64,000 nucleotides of DNA, taken from NCBI RefSeq assembly GCF_003014595.1, contig NZ_PYGK01000001.1, forward strand, positions 682,001-746,000, given 5' to 3'. The notes under the pieces were generated by a model. That model ran no database searches. It was not told the origin of the DNA and was given only the letters and a program-made list of their open reading frames with translations. Positions 1-9,403 of this stretch are shown in pieces (within the stretch, counting starts at the first letter, position 1; each line of letters opens with the position of its first letter). The position numbers were made by a program, and so were the translations under genes. The DNA comes from Chitinophaga ginsengisoli (GTDB lineage: Bacteria; Bacteroidota; Bacteroidia; Chitinophagales; Chitinophagaceae).

Positions 1-2
1 CA

Positions 3-2108
3 AAAGTGAACGATATCTTCATCATCGGTAATAATAATATTGATGATTCCAGAGTGAAGAAAAAGATGAAAGGTACAAAGGAACGTACCCGCTTTACCCT
101 TTACCCTGATTCTGAACCGGTATGGAGTGATTCAAACGAAGTACAGGAGAATTACTGGAAAACCTTCGGCTTCCTGTATCCTTCCCGTACGCTGGATCAG
201 TTAGATCCTTATTTCCGTTTCAAACTGTTCTCTTCTGCGAAATTCAATGAAGGAAAGTATACAGAAGACAAAGAGAAAGTAATTGCTTACTATAATACAC
301 AAGGTTATCGTGATGCCGTGATGGTACGTGATACTACCTATACTTCCCATAATGGTGGTGTGAACGTGAGCATGGAGATCAATGAAGGTAAAAAATACTA
401 CTTCGGTAACATTACCTGGAAAGGTAACTCCCGTTATAACGACTCCCTGCTGACCCGCGTACTGGGTATCAAGAAAGGGGATGTGTACAACCAGGAGATG
501 CTGTCAAAACGTTTATTATCTTCCGAAGGTGGCGACATCGGTGGTATGTATATGGACTTCGGTTACCTGTTCTTCCGTGCTGACCCTGTGGAGATCGGTA
601 TTCATGGTGATACCATCGACTACGAGATCAGGATCTCTGAAGGTCCGCAGGCGACTATCAAGGAAGTACGCATTGCAGGTAACGAAAAAACCAACGAGCA
701 CGTAATTCGTCGTGAGCTGCGTACCCTGCCTGGTGAGAAGTTCAGTCGTACAGACCTGATCCGTTCCAACAGGGAGATCGCGAACCTCGGTTTCTTTAAC
801 CCGGAAAAAATTGGTATGGACCCGGTGCCTAACATTCAGGATGGTACTGTGGACATTAACTATACCGTAGAAGAAAAAGCAAACGACCAGCTGGAACTGT
901 CTGCTGGCTGGGGTGGTTATATCGGTCTGACTGGTACACTGGGTGTAACCTTTAACAACTTCTCCCTGCGTAACATTTTCAGGAAGGAAACATGGGATCC
1001 GTTACCAAGTGGTGATGGTCAGAAATTATCTGTGCGTGTGTCTTCCAATGGTAAAGCATACCGCTCTTACAACTTCTCTTTCACGGAACCATGGCTGGGT
1101 GGTAAAAAGCGTAACCAGTTCTCCGTTAGCTTCTATAGCAGCTATCAGAACCCGAACGCTTATTCAGCATATATATATGGTAGCACCCTTTCCAACAGTG
1201 CTTACTTTAAAGTATTGGGTGGATCCGTATCACTGGGTAAACAGCTGAAATGGCCGGATGACTATTTCACCCTGATCTACTCTTTGAACTATCAGCAGTA
1301 TAAGCTGAAGAACTATAACTACTTCAATATTCCTGGTTTCAACAACGGTACTTCCAACAACATCAACGTGAAGTTGACACTGGCCCGTTCATCTGTAAAC
1401 CAGCAGATCTATCCGAGCAGTGGTTCCAACTTTATGGTGTCCGGACAGTTCACACCTCCTTACTCCATATTCAATCCTTCAAGGGATTACAAACTGGAAG
1501 CTATCAGCAACCAGTTCAATTTCATCGAATACCAGAAATACCGCTTCAATGCAGAATGGTATGTGCCATTGAGCAGACCGAAAGGATCAGACAACAAGGT
1601 ATTTGTAATGAAGGTGGCAGCTAAATTCGGTTATATCGGCCGCTACGACAACCGTACCACCTTATCACCGTTCGGCCGCTTCGAGTTGGGTGGCGATGGT
1701 CTGAGTAACTTTGCTATCTATGACCGTGATATCATCTCCCAGAGAGGTTACCCGGTATATTATACATCCGATCCTAAGCAGAACCAGGAAAACGGTCAGC
1801 CAAGTGGTTATGAAGGTTTCACCGTTTTCAACAAGTATGTGATGGAGTTACGTTATCCGTTCAGTCTGAACCCAAGCTCTACGATCTTCGGTCTGGCGTT
1901 CCTGGAAGCGGCAAACGGTTACAGGGATGTGAAAGACTACAATCCGTTCAGGTTACGTCGTTCTGCCGGTCTGGGTATGCGTTTCTACCTGCCGATGTTT
2001 GGTCTGCTTGGATTTGACTACGGTATCGGTTTCGACCGTATCAAGAATGGCAGTGGTCTGAAAGATGCAGCTAAGTTCACCTTCATGCTGGGCTTCGAAC
2101 CGGAATAA
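3..2108 (+). CDS. bamA: BamA-type outer-membrane assembly protein, 3' part
   Basis: Outer-membrane Omp85 protein that folds and inserts beta-barrel proteins. The frame is open from the first bases and the visible ~700 residues lack the first POTRA domains, so the gene starts outside the window; the in-frame GTG at position 6 is not taken as a start. POTRA-like segments are seen early (GKKYYFGNITWKGN; KEVRIAGNEKTNEHVIRREL near residue 215), followed by a long barrel rich in alternating aromatic strands and ending in LGFEPE. Two Skp/OmpH chaperone genes follow directly, the usual Bacteroidota order bamA-skp-skp. TamA-like paralogues are the main alternative; the adjacent chaperones favour BamA. 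Confidence 0.9.
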   Translation, partial: KVNDIFIIGNNNIDDSRVKKKMKGTKERTRFTLYPDSEPVWSDSNEVQENYWKTFGFLYPSRTLDQLDPYFRFKLFSSAKFNEGKYTEDKEKVIAYYNTQGYRDAVMVRDTTYTSHNGGVNVSMEINEGKKYYFGNITWKGNSRYNDSLLTRVLGIKKGDVYNQEMLSKRLLSSEGGDIGGMYMDFGYLFFRADPVEIGIHGDTIDYEIRISEGPQATIKEVRIAGNEKTNEHVIRRELRTLPGEKFSRTDLIRSNREIANLGFFNPEKIGMDPVPNIQDGTVDINYTVEEKANDQLELSAGWGGYIGLTGTLGVTFNNFSLRNIFRKETWDPLPSGDGQKLSVRVSSNGKAYRSYNFSFTEPWLGGKKRNQFSVSFYSSYQNPNAYSAYIYGSTLSNSAYFKVLGGSVSLGKQLKWPDDYFTLIYSLNYQQYKLKNYNYFNIPGFNNGTSNNINVKLTLARSSVNQQIYPSSGSNFMVSGQFTPPYSIFNPSRDYKLEAISNQFNFIEYQKYRFNAEWYVPLSRPKGSDNKVFVMKVAAKFGYIGRYDNRTTLSPFGRFELGGDGLSNFAIYDRDIISQRGYPVYYTSDPKQNQENGQPSGYEGFTVFNKYVMELRYPFSLNPSSTIFGLAFLEAANGYRDVKDYNPFRLRRSAGLGMRFYLPMFGLLGFDYGIGFDRIKNGSGLKDAAKFTFMLGFEPE

Positions 2109-2290
2109 TAGATGCCTGATAGGCCGGGTTACTGCTGTATGTTGAATATCAGTATATAAGAGAAGGAAGATAGATGCAGAGATATGGACATAAAGTAGTA
2201 GACGGGAATAGTGTTTGAATAAATTTTAAATTATATATTGCAATTTCGAACATTGGTTCCAAATTGGCAGGTAATTTGAAAAAGAGACAT

Positions 2291-2821
2291 ATGAAAAAAA
2301 TATCCCTCATAGCCGTCGTTCTGTTCTGTAGTACAATTACGGCTTTTGCACAGCGTTACTGTGTGATCGATACGAAATACATTCTGGACAATGTGCCTGA
2401 CTACAAGGACGCCCAGACTAAACTGGATGCAGTAGCAGAACAATGGCAGAAAGAAATAGATGCCAAGTTCCTGGAAGTGGATAAGATGTACAAGTCTTAC
2501 CAGGCGGAACAGGTGATGCTGACAGAAGAACTGAAGCACAAACGTGAAGACGAAATAGTAGCGAAGGAGAAAGAAGCAAAAGATCTGCAGAAAAAGCGGT
2601 TCGGATATGAAGGAGATCTTTTCAAGAAAAGAGAGGAACTGGTGAAACCCATTCAGGATAAAGTCTACAATGCAGTACAAAAACTGGCTGCATCAAGAAT
2701 GTATGATTTCGTGCTGGATAAATCGGGAGGTATTACGGTAATTTTCTCTGATCCTAAACTGGATAAGAGTGATGACATTTTACGTTCTCTGGGTATAAAG
2801 AAGGGCACAACAGGCGAGTAA
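2291..2821 (+). CDS. OmpH/Skp family periplasmic chaperone (first copy)
   Basis: Periplasmic holdase that escorts unfolded outer-membrane proteins to the BAM complex. I chose the ATG at 2291 because it begins a clean signal peptide (MKKISLIAVV..., cleavage after TAFAQ); a TTG 27 bases upstream would put a charged tail before it. The mature ~155 residues are Lys/Glu-rich and predicted helical (AEQWQKEIDAKFLEVDKMYK), with the C-terminal strand pattern MYDFVLDKSGG typical of Skp. It lies ~180 bases after bamA and ~65 before a second family member, which suggests one transcript. The two copies are diverged in sequence, so they are probably specialised rather than a recent duplication. Confidence 0.88.
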   Translation: MKKISLIAVVLFCSTITAFAQRYCVIDTKYILDNVPDYKDAQTKLDAVAEQWQKEIDAKFLEVDKMYKSYQAEQVMLTEELKHKREDEIVAKEKEAKDLQKKRFGYEGDLFKKREELVKPIQDKVYNAVQKLAASRMYDFVLDKSGGITVIFSDPKLDKSDDILRSLGIKKGTTGE

Positions 2822-2885
2822 ATCTTTTAAACCATTTTATAACCTTAGTTTTAGTATTAAAAGTTTTTTAAACACAGACAACATC

Positions 2886-3395
2886 ATGAAGAAGTATGTA
2901 ATTATTGCTTTCGTGGCAGTTTCAGGATTGTTCAGCGTAAATGCAATGGCTCAGTCCAAAGTTGGACATATTAATGCACAAGCGCTGATTGAGGCTATGC
3001 CAGAAGCGCAGACTGCACAGAAAACACTGCAGCAGTATGCTGAGGAACTGGATAAAGATGGTAAAGGGCTGATTGAAGAATACCAGAAGAAACTGACCGA
3101 ATTCGATAAAAGTGCAGCAACAATGACTGATAACATCAAGGAGATCAAAACTAAAGAGATCCAGACTGCACAGAAAAATATCCAGGACTATCAGGAAAGC
3201 GCACAGCAGAAGATTGAAGCAAAACGTTCCGAAATCCTGAAACCAATCTACGATAAAGCACGTAAGGCAATCGAAGATGTGGCTAAAGAAAAAGGTTACG
3301 CTTATGTACTGGATAGCTCAGCTGGTATCCTGCTGGTATCTCCTGCAAGCGATGACCTGGCTCCAATGGTGAAAACCAAACTGGGTATCAAGTAA
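2886..3395 (+). CDS. OmpH/Skp family periplasmic chaperone (second copy)
   Basis: Second Skp-like chaperone, 169 residues. Signal peptide MKKYVIIAFVAVSGLFSVNAMAQ, then SKVGHINAQALIEAMPE, which matches the Skp N-terminal strand (V-x-x-I-x-x-Q-x-L/I-x-x-x-P). The middle is coiled-coil-like and rich in Gln, Lys and Glu, and the end GYAYVLDSSAGILLVSP is the family C-terminal strand. An intrinsic terminator follows within 35 bases, closing the bamA-skp-skp group. Neither copy shows an obvious unusual residue or break. Confidence 0.9.
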   Translation: MKKYVIIAFVAVSGLFSVNAMAQSKVGHINAQALIEAMPEAQTAQKTLQQYAEELDKDGKGLIEEYQKKLTEFDKSAATMTDNIKEIKTKEIQTAQKNIQDYQESAQQKIEAKRSEILKPIYDKARKAIEDVAKEKGYAYVLDSSAGILLVSPASDDLAPMVKTKLGIK

Positions 3396-3427
3396 TCCGA
3401 TATATCAGGTTATTACTTAAAAATATG

Positions 3428-3457
3428 TCTGCCCCGGTATCCGGGGCAGATTTTTTT
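3428..3457 (+). terminator. Intrinsic terminator after the bamA-skp group
   Basis: A 10-bp perfect stem (TCTGCCCCGG / CCGGGGCAGA) with loop TAT is followed by a run of seven T. It lies 33 bases after the second skp stop codon and before the rpmH promoter region. Confidence 0.92.
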
Positions 3458-3488
3458 AGAAAACACTTTACTATTTGATATTTTTCCC

Positions 3489-3496
3489 TACCTTTG
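3489..3496 (+). promoter_or_regulatory. -7 box for rpmH-rnpA-yidD
   Basis: TACCTTTG matches the Bacteroidota -7 consensus TAnnTTTG and stands between the upstream terminator and rpmH. The leader would be about 70 bases. No TTG is found at the usual 19-21-base spacing upstream, so the -33 element is weak or absent. Confidence 0.6.
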
Positions 3497-3571
3497 CCTT
3501 CCGTTTTAAAAACAGGATTCCGCAATCCGGGATAGTGTTTAGTATAGTACAGGTAAAAACAAAATATTAAA

Positions 3572-3727
3572 ATGAAACGTACTTTTCAACCGCATAACAG
3601 ACGCAGAAAGAGCGTTCATGGCTTCAGAAAGAGAATGGAAACTGCTAACGGCCGTAAAGTATTAGCTTCCCGCAGAGCCAAAGGCCGTAAGAAATTAACT
3701 GTTTCTGACGAGCGGAAGCTGAAATAA
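3572..3727 (+). CDS. rpmH: 50S ribosomal protein L34
   Basis: 51-residue, strongly basic L34 of the large ribosomal subunit. It begins [20 protein letters not shown], the near-universal bacterial L34 start, continues through [20 protein letters not shown] and ends in the Bacteroidota-type tail [12 protein letters not shown]. The gene order rpmH-rnpA-yidD is conserved in bacteria. The start is the ATG at 3572. Confidence 0.97.
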   Translation: MKRTFQPHNRRRKSVHGFRKRMETANGRKVLASRRAKGRKKLTVSDERKLK

Positions 3728-3831
3728 GAGAGAGCCGCTGCGTAACTGCATAGCCCAGTGCTTGCAGGTTTTAAGGCTGGTTCTTGATAGAACAGAATGT
3801 ATCGCTATTGGGATGATAAATCAGACTTGCC

Positions 3832-4224
3832 ATAAAAACTTATTCTTTTAACAAGGAAGAAAGGTTAAAAAGCAGAAAACTCATTGAAACGCTTTTTCGG
3901 GAAGGAAAAGCGTTTTCTGTTTTTCCCTACCGGGTAATTTATATGCCGGTAGATCAACCTGCGAATAAATATCCCGTCCAGGTTGGTTTTAGCGCATCCA
4001 CCAGGAAGTTCCCCCATGCAGTGGACCGGAACCGTGTAAAACGTCTTACACGCGAATGCTGGCGCCTGCAAAAGCAGGAATTATATGACGCACTCTCCGG
4101 CCAGTCCAAGCAACTGGCCCTCTTCTTCATTTATACAGACAAGAAAATAGCGCCCTACGCCACCCTGCACCACAAAATTTCGGTAATTTTAAAGAAACTG
4201 GAAAAAGAGGTTGTGGCGCAATGA
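3832..4224 (+). CDS. rnpA: Ribonuclease P protein component, non-standard start
   Basis: Protein subunit of RNase P, which trims the 5' leader of tRNA precursors. The first in-frame ATG is at 3943, but the conserved N-terminus is plainly encoded upstream in the same frame: [20 protein letters not shown], then [11 protein letters not shown]. The later signature [13 protein letters not shown] is also present. Between the in-frame stop at 3817-3819 and position 3943 there is no ATG, GTG or TTG. Translation must begin at another codon, possibly ATA 3832 (giving ~130 residues, normal for the family), CTT 3826 or ATC 3820; the coordinate given is provisional. A start at 3943 would remove about 37 residues including the central-cleft strand, so it is unlikely. 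The stop overlaps the yidD start (ATGA). Confidence 0.85.
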   Translation: MKTYSFNKEERLKSRKLIETLFREGKAFSVFPYRVIYMPVDQPANKYPVQVGFSASTRKFPHAVDRNRVKRLTRECWRLQKQELYDALSGQSKQLALFFIYTDKKIAPYATLHHKISVILKKLEKEVVAQ

Positions 4225-4448
4225 AAGTCTTCCAATATTTAAGTTACCCGTTTATATGGCTGATCAGGATCTACCAATGGGGAATATCCCCTTTACTGGG
4301 TGCTAAATGCCGTTATACCCCCACCTGCTCGCAATATGGTGTGGAAGCCCTGCGGAAGTATGGGCTCATGAAAGGCGGCTACCTGACCATTAAACGCATA
4401 TTGTCCTGCCACCCCTGGGGCGGACATGGACATGATCCCGTACCCTGA
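4221..4448 (+). CDS. yidD: Membrane protein insertion efficiency factor YidD
   Basis: 75-residue YidD, thought to assist YidC in inserting inner-membrane proteins. It has an amphipathic N-terminal segment ([19 protein letters not shown]), the diagnostic [10 protein letters not shown] motif near residues 30-39 and the C-terminal [13 protein letters not shown]. It overlaps rnpA by four bases, so it is translationally coupled and part of rpmH-rnpA-yidD. Confidence 0.95.
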   Translation: MKVFQYLSYPFIWLIRIYQWGISPLLGAKCRYTPTCSQYGVEALRKYGLMKGGYLTIKRILSCHPWGGHGHDPVP

Positions 4449-4597
4449 ACAGGTCCTTCCCAAAAGGAGGCTGCACACCGGATACCGGTTGGAAGATTGT
4501 CATATATCAGAACAGATCCCAATGTTTAACAGTTTATGTGTAATAGATTAAGTAAATTTCACACCGGAAGATTATTCTCACTCTAACTGAATGACCT

Positions 4598-6268
4598 ATG
4601 CGTGCATTTTTTCGCAGAAAAAGAAATATTGTGCTGGTATTGGTGCTGCTGATAGGTGGCGGTATGAGTATCATGGGCTATTATAATGATAAGGACAAAT
4701 ACTTTGAAATAGCCAAGAACCTCGACATATTCGCCGCCTTTTACCGGGAGCTAAATACCTATTACGTGGATGATCTGCCACCCGAAAAACTCATGTATAA
4801 GGGCATTGACGCCATGCTGGAAGAAACAGACCCTTATACGGACTTTGTGCCTGAAGAGAACCTGGATGAGCTGAAATTTATGGCCACCGGCAGATACGGA
4901 GGGGTAGGGGTATCTGTTAACACTGATAGTGACCGCACCGTCATTACGGACGTATACGAAGGCAGCCCGATGGATAAAGCGGGCGTAAAGCCAGGAGACA
5001 TTATTCTGTCCCTGGATGGTAAATCTACCAAAGGCATGGAACAGGAAGAGATCAGCCGTATGCTGAAAGGCGCGCCCGGCTCCGCCCTGGCAATGGTGAC
5101 CAAACATCCTGTAACAGGCGCTGAAAGCAATAAAAAGATCATCAGGGAAGAAATAAATGTAAGAGCAGTGAGCTTCTCCGGTATTACAGGCAGCGATGTT
5201 GGATACATCCGGATGACCCAGTTCACAGAGAACAGCGGACAGCTGGTACAGAGTGCTTTTGAAGAACTGAAAAAACAGTATCCGACTATGAAGGGTTTAA
5301 TCCTCGACCTGAGAGGTAATCCCGGTGGTTTGCTGGATGAAGCGGTATCTGTGGCCAATATCTTTGTAGACAAAAATAAACTGATCGTCAGCACCAAAGG
5401 AAAGGTGAAAAGCTGGGACAGGGAGTACAAAACAGAAGAACCTGCCGTAGATGCACATATTCCGCTGGTAGTACTGACCAACCGCTCTTCTGCATCAGCT
5501 TCCGAGATTGTGGCAGGTGCTATCCAGGACCTCGATAGAGGGGTTATTATCGGCCAGCGTTCTTTTGGTAAGGGATTGGTGCAAACTACCCGTCCGCTGC
5601 CTTATAATGCGAAACTAAAGGTAACCACTGCCAAATACTATACCCCCAGCGGTCGTTGTATACAGGCTATCGACTATTCCCATCGCAACAGTGATGGGGA
5701 AGTGGAATCCATGCCGGATTCGCTCCGCCGTTCATTCAATACCCTGGCGGGTCGTAAAGTAAGAGACGGAGGTGGTGTTGAGCCGGATGATGCCGTAGAG
5801 CCTACCCTGCTCAGCCAGGTGGCTATCACCCTGTTGCGCAAACAATACATTTTTGACTACGCTACCCAGTATTATTACAGCCATCCGAAGGCACCACAGG
5901 CCAGTACCTTTACGCTCAGCGAAGATGACTTTGCAGATTTTCTGAAATACCTCGATGGCCGGAATTATAGCTACAAAACACGTAGTGAAGAGGCGTTGGA
6001 AAGTTTCCAGTCTACCGCAAAAAAAGAAAAGTACTATGATGCAGTAGCGAAAGAGTTTGAGGCATTGCAGGTAAAAATGAAACATGATAAGAAACAGGAC
6101 CTGCTTAAAAATAAACAGGAAATCAAACGCCTGCTGGAAGAAGAGATCGTGAACCGCTATTATATGCAGCGCGGACGTATAGAAAAATCATTGTCCAGCG
6201 ACAATGAAGTGAATGAAGCTATTGCTGTATTACATAAACCAGAGCGTTATCAGCAGTTATTGAAGTAA
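4598..6268 (+). CDS. S41 carboxy-terminal processing protease (CtpA/Prc type)
   Basis: Periplasmic serine protease that degrades or trims proteins from the C-terminus. An N-terminal membrane anchor or uncleaved signal (residues ~11-28) follows a basic MRAFFRRKRN. A PDZ domain lies at ~95-180 (GGVGVSVNTD..., DKAGVKPGDIILSLDG), then the S41 domain with DLRGNPGG near 237-244. The catalytic Ser is about residue 298 in SSASASEIVAG, and the Lys about residue 325 in RSFGKGLVQT. A helical C-terminal region of ~170 residues (400-556) is usual for Bacteroidota CTPs. At 556 residues it is full length. It is monocistronic, followed by a long hairpin at 6294-6340. Confidence 0.93.
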   Translation: MRAFFRRKRNIVLVLVLLIGGGMSIMGYYNDKDKYFEIAKNLDIFAAFYRELNTYYVDDLPPEKLMYKGIDAMLEETDPYTDFVPEENLDELKFMATGRYGGVGVSVNTDSDRTVITDVYEGSPMDKAGVKPGDIILSLDGKSTKGMEQEEISRMLKGAPGSALAMVTKHPVTGAESNKKIIREEINVRAVSFSGITGSDVGYIRMTQFTENSGQLVQSAFEELKKQYPTMKGLILDLRGNPGGLLDEAVSVANIFVDKNKLIVSTKGKVKSWDREYKTEEPAVDAHIPLVVLTNRSSASASEIVAGAIQDLDRGVIIGQRSFGKGLVQTTRPLPYNAKLKVTTAKYYTPSGRCIQAIDYSHRNSDGEVESMPDSLRRSFNTLAGRKVRDGGGVEPDDAVEPTLLSQVAITLLRKQYIFDYATQYYYSHPKAPQASTFTLSEDDFADFLKYLDGRNYSYKTRSEEALESFQSTAKKEKYYDAVAKEFEALQVKMKHDKKQDLLKNKQEIKRLLEEEIVNRYYMQRGRIEKSLSSDNEVNEAIAVLHKPERYQQLLK

Positions 6269-6293
6269 CAAGATCAATCTGTAAATAATATTT

Positions 6294-6340
6294 GAATAGT
6301 CCATGGACAGCCGCTACAGGCGCTCGTCTATGGACTATTC
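6294..6340 (+). terminator. Hairpin after the protease gene
   Basis: A 15-bp stem (GAATAGTCCATGGAC with GTCTATGGACTATTC, one G-T wobble) encloses a 17-base loop. It starts 25 bases after the stop codon. The T-tract is poor (TCATTT), so termination is likely but less efficient than at other sites here. Confidence 0.6.
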
Positions 6341-6455
6341 TCATTTATAGGTACGCCATTATTCCTGCGGAAAATTATGATTTCCCGCTTTTTAATTATA
6401 AATTATACTTCTCTTATGCTCCAACACACGTTATTGTAAAACTAAATGAAAACAC

Positions 6456-7844
6456 ATGCCTGAAAATTCTAACAACAACTCACGCCGGGGCTTTATTACC
6501 AAACTGGCTAAGAGTGTCGTAGGCGCATCTTTGTTGCCCAACATCATCACGGCTGCTGACAGGCAGCGAAATATGCAGTCACTTTATCGCGTCAACGAAA
6601 AGTATAGCGCCAATGATCAGATACAGATTGCGCTGATCGGTGCAGGCGGTATGGGTACAGCAGATACCAACACGGCGATTACAGTACCGGGCGTTAAACT
6701 GATTGCCGCCTGCGATCTGTATGACGGCCGCCTGGCAGATGCAAAGAAGAAATGGGGTAATGATATTGCCACTACACGCGATTACCGGGAGATCCTGGAG
6801 CGGAAGGATGTGGATGCTGTCATTATTGCTACGCCCGACTTCTGGCACAAGGACATCTCCGTAGCAGCTATGAATAAAGGCAAATCTGTGTATTGTGAGA
6901 AACCCATGGTACATGATATCACGGAAGGTCCTGCGGTTGTAGAAGCACAACAGCGGAACGGCAAGGTGGTATACCAGGTGGGTAGTCAGGGTATGAGTTC
7001 CTTGGGGAATGAAAAGGCAAAACAATTATTAAAGGAAGGCGCCATTGGTAAGCTCAACTATGCAGAGGGTTTCTGGGCCCGTATGTCTCCGTTTGGCGCC
7101 TGGCAATACCCTATTCCGGCTGATGCATCTCCGAAAACGGTTGACTGGACTACGTACCTGGAACATGCGCCGAAGCGGGATTTTGACCCTTTACGTTTTT
7201 TCCGCTGGCGTAATTACAGAGACTATGGAACAGGCGTATCCGGCGATCTGTTTGTACACCTGTTCTCCAGCCTTCACTTTGTAACGGGCGCTATCGGTCC
7301 GGAGAAAGTAATGGCGACTGGTGGATTGCGTTACTGGAAAGACGGACGTGAAGTACCCGATATTATGCTGGGTATGTTTGACTATCCCGAAACAGAAATA
7401 CATCCTGCATTCAATCTCTCACTGCGTGTAAACTTTGTAGATGGTACCGGTGGCACTAACTATCTGCGTATGGTAGGCAGCGAAGGCTCTATGACCGTGG
7501 AATGGGATAAGGTGACATTGTACAAAAACAAAAACAATGCAGATGCCTCTGATCCTTTAACACAGGGGAAAAAGGATGCGGATCCGGGCAAGCAATATGT
7601 CTATCACCGTAAGGATATGCTGCCACCTGAGAAACAGGAATACATGGCGGAAGAAGGATATAAAGGGGCGCACTTCGATCATTTTTACAACCTGTTCAAT
7701 GCTATGCGTACAGGCGGTAAAGTAAGTGAAGATGCACTGTTTGGTTATCGCGCCGCTGCGCCTGCATTGTTGTGCAACGATAGTTATTTTCAAAACCGTA
7801 TTATTCAGTGGGATCCTAAGGCCCTCAAATTGATAAACAAATAA
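6456..7844 (+). CDS. Exported Gfo/Idh/MocA-family oxidoreductase
   Basis: NAD(P)-dependent sugar oxidoreductase of the Gfo/Idh/MocA family. The N-terminus has a twin-arginine signal (NSRRGFITKLAKSVVGASLL), so the folded protein with cofactor is probably exported by Tat. The Rossmann motif IALIGAGGMG is near residue 52, followed by the family signatures ATPDFWH and YCEKPMVHD (E-K-P lysine). At 462 residues it matches secreted Bacteroidota members. The DUF1080 lipoprotein starts 11 bases downstream. This pairing is common in Bacteroidota sugar-catabolic loci and is compatible with a 3-keto-sugar route. The substrate cannot be read from sequence. Confidence 0.87.
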   Translation: MPENSNNNSRRGFITKLAKSVVGASLLPNIITAADRQRNMQSLYRVNEKYSANDQIQIALIGAGGMGTADTNTAITVPGVKLIAACDLYDGRLADAKKKWGNDIATTRDYREILERKDVDAVIIATPDFWHKDISVAAMNKGKSVYCEKPMVHDITEGPAVVEAQQRNGKVVYQVGSQGMSSLGNEKAKQLLKEGAIGKLNYAEGFWARMSPFGAWQYPIPADASPKTVDWTTYLEHAPKRDFDPLRFFRWRNYRDYGTGVSGDLFVHLFSSLHFVTGAIGPEKVMATGGLRYWKDGREVPDIMLGMFDYPETEIHPAFNLSLRVNFVDGTGGTNYLRMVGSEGSMTVEWDKVTLYKNKNNADASDPLTQGKKDADPGKQYVYHRKDMLPPEKQEYMAEEGYKGAHFDHFYNLFNAMRTGGKVSEDALFGYRAAAPALLCNDSYFQNRIIQWDPKALKLINK

Positions 7845-7854
7845 AAAAGCAATC

Positions 7855-8643
7855 ATGATGAAGAAATTATTTGTTCCCGTAATGTCAGTAATGGCAATCA
7901 GTGTAATGTCATGTGGTGGCGGCACCGGTTCCACCAGTAAAGATTCTGCTACTGTAAAAGAAGATACAACTGCACAAGCAGCACCTGTAACAGATACTGC
8001 GCAGAATGTATTGTCAGACACAGAAAAATCAGAAGGTTGGGCACTGCTCTTCAATGGCCAGAACCTGGACGGATGGCATATCTACAAAGGCAAAACGTCT
8101 AACAGCTGGACAGCCGAAAATGGAACATTACATTGCCTGGGTAGCGAGAAAGACAAGAGTGATAAACGTGCTGACCTGACAAGCAATGATACATATGAGA
8201 ACTTTGAGTTCAGGACAGACTGGAAAATAGCGCCTAAGGGTAATAGCGGTATCATTTATCTGGCTTCTGAAGATGAAGATGCAGCTTACCTGAGTGGTCC
8301 GGAGTATCAGTTAATAGATGATGAGAATTTTCCTGAGAAACTGGAAGAGTGGCAGAAAACAGGTGCTAACTATGCAATGGGCGCACCGTTGGTAAAGGCT
8401 GCAAAACCAGTAGGTGAATGGAATCATACACGTATTGTAGTGAACAAAGGACATGTAGAGCATTGGCTGAATGGCCAGAAAACGGCAGACTACCAGATCG
8501 GTTCTCCTAAGTGGAAAAAAGCGAAAGCAGAAGGAAAATGGAAGGATGCGAAGAAGTATGGAGAAACAAAGAAAGGCCACATCGACCTGCAGGACCATGG
8601 CAGTGAAGTATGGTTCAAAAACGTAAAGATCAAACAGTTGTAA
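7855..8643 (+). CDS. DUF1080 lipoprotein (3-keto-glycoside hydrolase-like)
   Basis: 262-residue lipoprotein: signal MMKKLFVPVMSVMAISVMSC with the lipobox Cys at residue 20, then a Thr/Ala/Asp-rich linker. The DUF1080 (3-keto-disaccharide hydrolase) beta-sandwich begins near residue 60 with GWALLFNGQNLDGWHIYKGK and continues through APKGNSGIIYLASEDE and the C-terminal GHIDLQDHGSEVWFKNVKIK. Some family members cleave 3-keto-glucosides; others only bind sugars. Coupling to the Tat-exported oxidoreductase suggests that the oxidoreductase makes or removes a 3-keto group and this protein splits the bond. That is inference from family and neighbourhood. Confidence 0.85.
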   Translation: MMKKLFVPVMSVMAISVMSCGGGTGSTSKDSATVKEDTTAQAAPVTDTAQNVLSDTEKSEGWALLFNGQNLDGWHIYKGKTSNSWTAENGTLHCLGSEKDKSDKRADLTSNDTYENFEFRTDWKIAPKGNSGIIYLASEDEDAAYLSGPEYQLIDDENFPEKLEEWQKTGANYAMGAPLVKAAKPVGEWNHTRIVVNKGHVEHWLNGQKTADYQIGSPKWKKAKAEGKWKDAKKYGETKKGHIDLQDHGSEVWFKNVKIKQL

Positions 8644-8680
8644 GCAGATTGCATTTACTTACATAAGTAGTCTATATGAA

Positions 8681-8712
8681 AGAGGCCGTATCATACGCAT
8701 GATACGGCCTCT
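8681..8712. terminator. Bidirectional terminator between convergent genes
   Basis: A 13-bp perfect stem (AGAGGCCGTATCA / TGATACGGCCTCT) with a 6-base loop lies between the DUF1080 gene (+) and the superoxide dismutase gene (-). It is placed to end both transcripts. Confidence 0.85.
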
Positions 8713-8736
8713 GGCTTTACAGCAATGTGTTATGAA

Positions 8737-9342
8737 TTAGATAGCAGCTTCGTAGTTCTTAGCAACTGCATCCCAGTTTACAACGTTCCAGAAAGCTTTC
8801 AGGTATTCAGGACGACGGTTCTGATACTTCAGGTAGTAAGCATGTTCCCATACGTCGATACCCAGTACTGGTGTACCTTTTACTTCAGCAACATCCATCA
8901 GTGGATTGTCCTGGTTAGGAGTGGAAGAGATTTCCAGTTTACCATCTTTTACCAGCAGCCAGGCCCAGCCTGAACCGAAACGGGTAGCACCTGCATTCGC
9001 GAATTTCTCCTGGAATTCAGCGAAAGAACCGAAAGTGCTCTTAATAGCATCAGCCAGTTTACCTGTAGGCTCACCACCAGCATTAGGGCCGATCACTTTC
9101 CAGAAGAAGCTGTGGTTCCAGTGGCCACCACCATTGTTTCTAACAGCAGGGCTGATTTTGCCAGCGTTTGCTACCAGCTCTTCCAGGGATTTATTTTCAT
9201 TTTCAGTACCGGCAATTGCTTTATTCAGGTTGTCTACATAAGCCTGATGGTGCTTACCGTGGTGAATTTCCATTGTCAGTTTGTCGATATGCGGTTCCAG
9301 TGCGTCGTGTGCGTACGGTAAGCTCGGAAGTGTGAATGCCAT
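8737..9342 (-). CDS. sodA: Superoxide dismutase [Mn/Fe]
   Basis: 201-residue cytoplasmic Fe/Mn superoxide dismutase; no signal peptide. Metal ligands are visible: His27 in EIHHGKHH, His77 in [10 protein letters not shown], and the Asp and His of [15 protein letters not shown] near the end. The family motif [13 protein letters not shown] is present. Motifs alone do not settle Mn, Fe or cambialistic use. A well-spaced Bacteroidota promoter lies ~60 bases upstream of the start on the - strand. Confidence 0.95.
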   Translation of the reverse strand: MAFTLPSLPYAHDALEPHIDKLTMEIHHGKHHQAYVDNLNKAIAGTENENKSLEELVANAGKISPAVRNNGGGHWNHSFFWKVIGPNAGGEPTGKLADAIKSTFGSFAEFQEKFANAGATRFGSGWAWLLVKDGKLEISSTPNQDNPLMDVAEVKGTPVLGIDVWEHAYYLKYQNRRPEYLKAFWNVVNWDAVAKNYEAAI

Positions 9343-9403
9343 AACTTAATGTTTTATTGCGTTAATGAATACGTTAATGAATATGTGTCTCAAAAAGAGT
9401 TTC

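Noticed and set aside
2264..2680. Long - strand ORF opposite the first skp gene
   Set aside because: Leucine/phenylalanine-rich reverse complement of a Lys/Glu-rich gene, without supporting start, promoter or motif.
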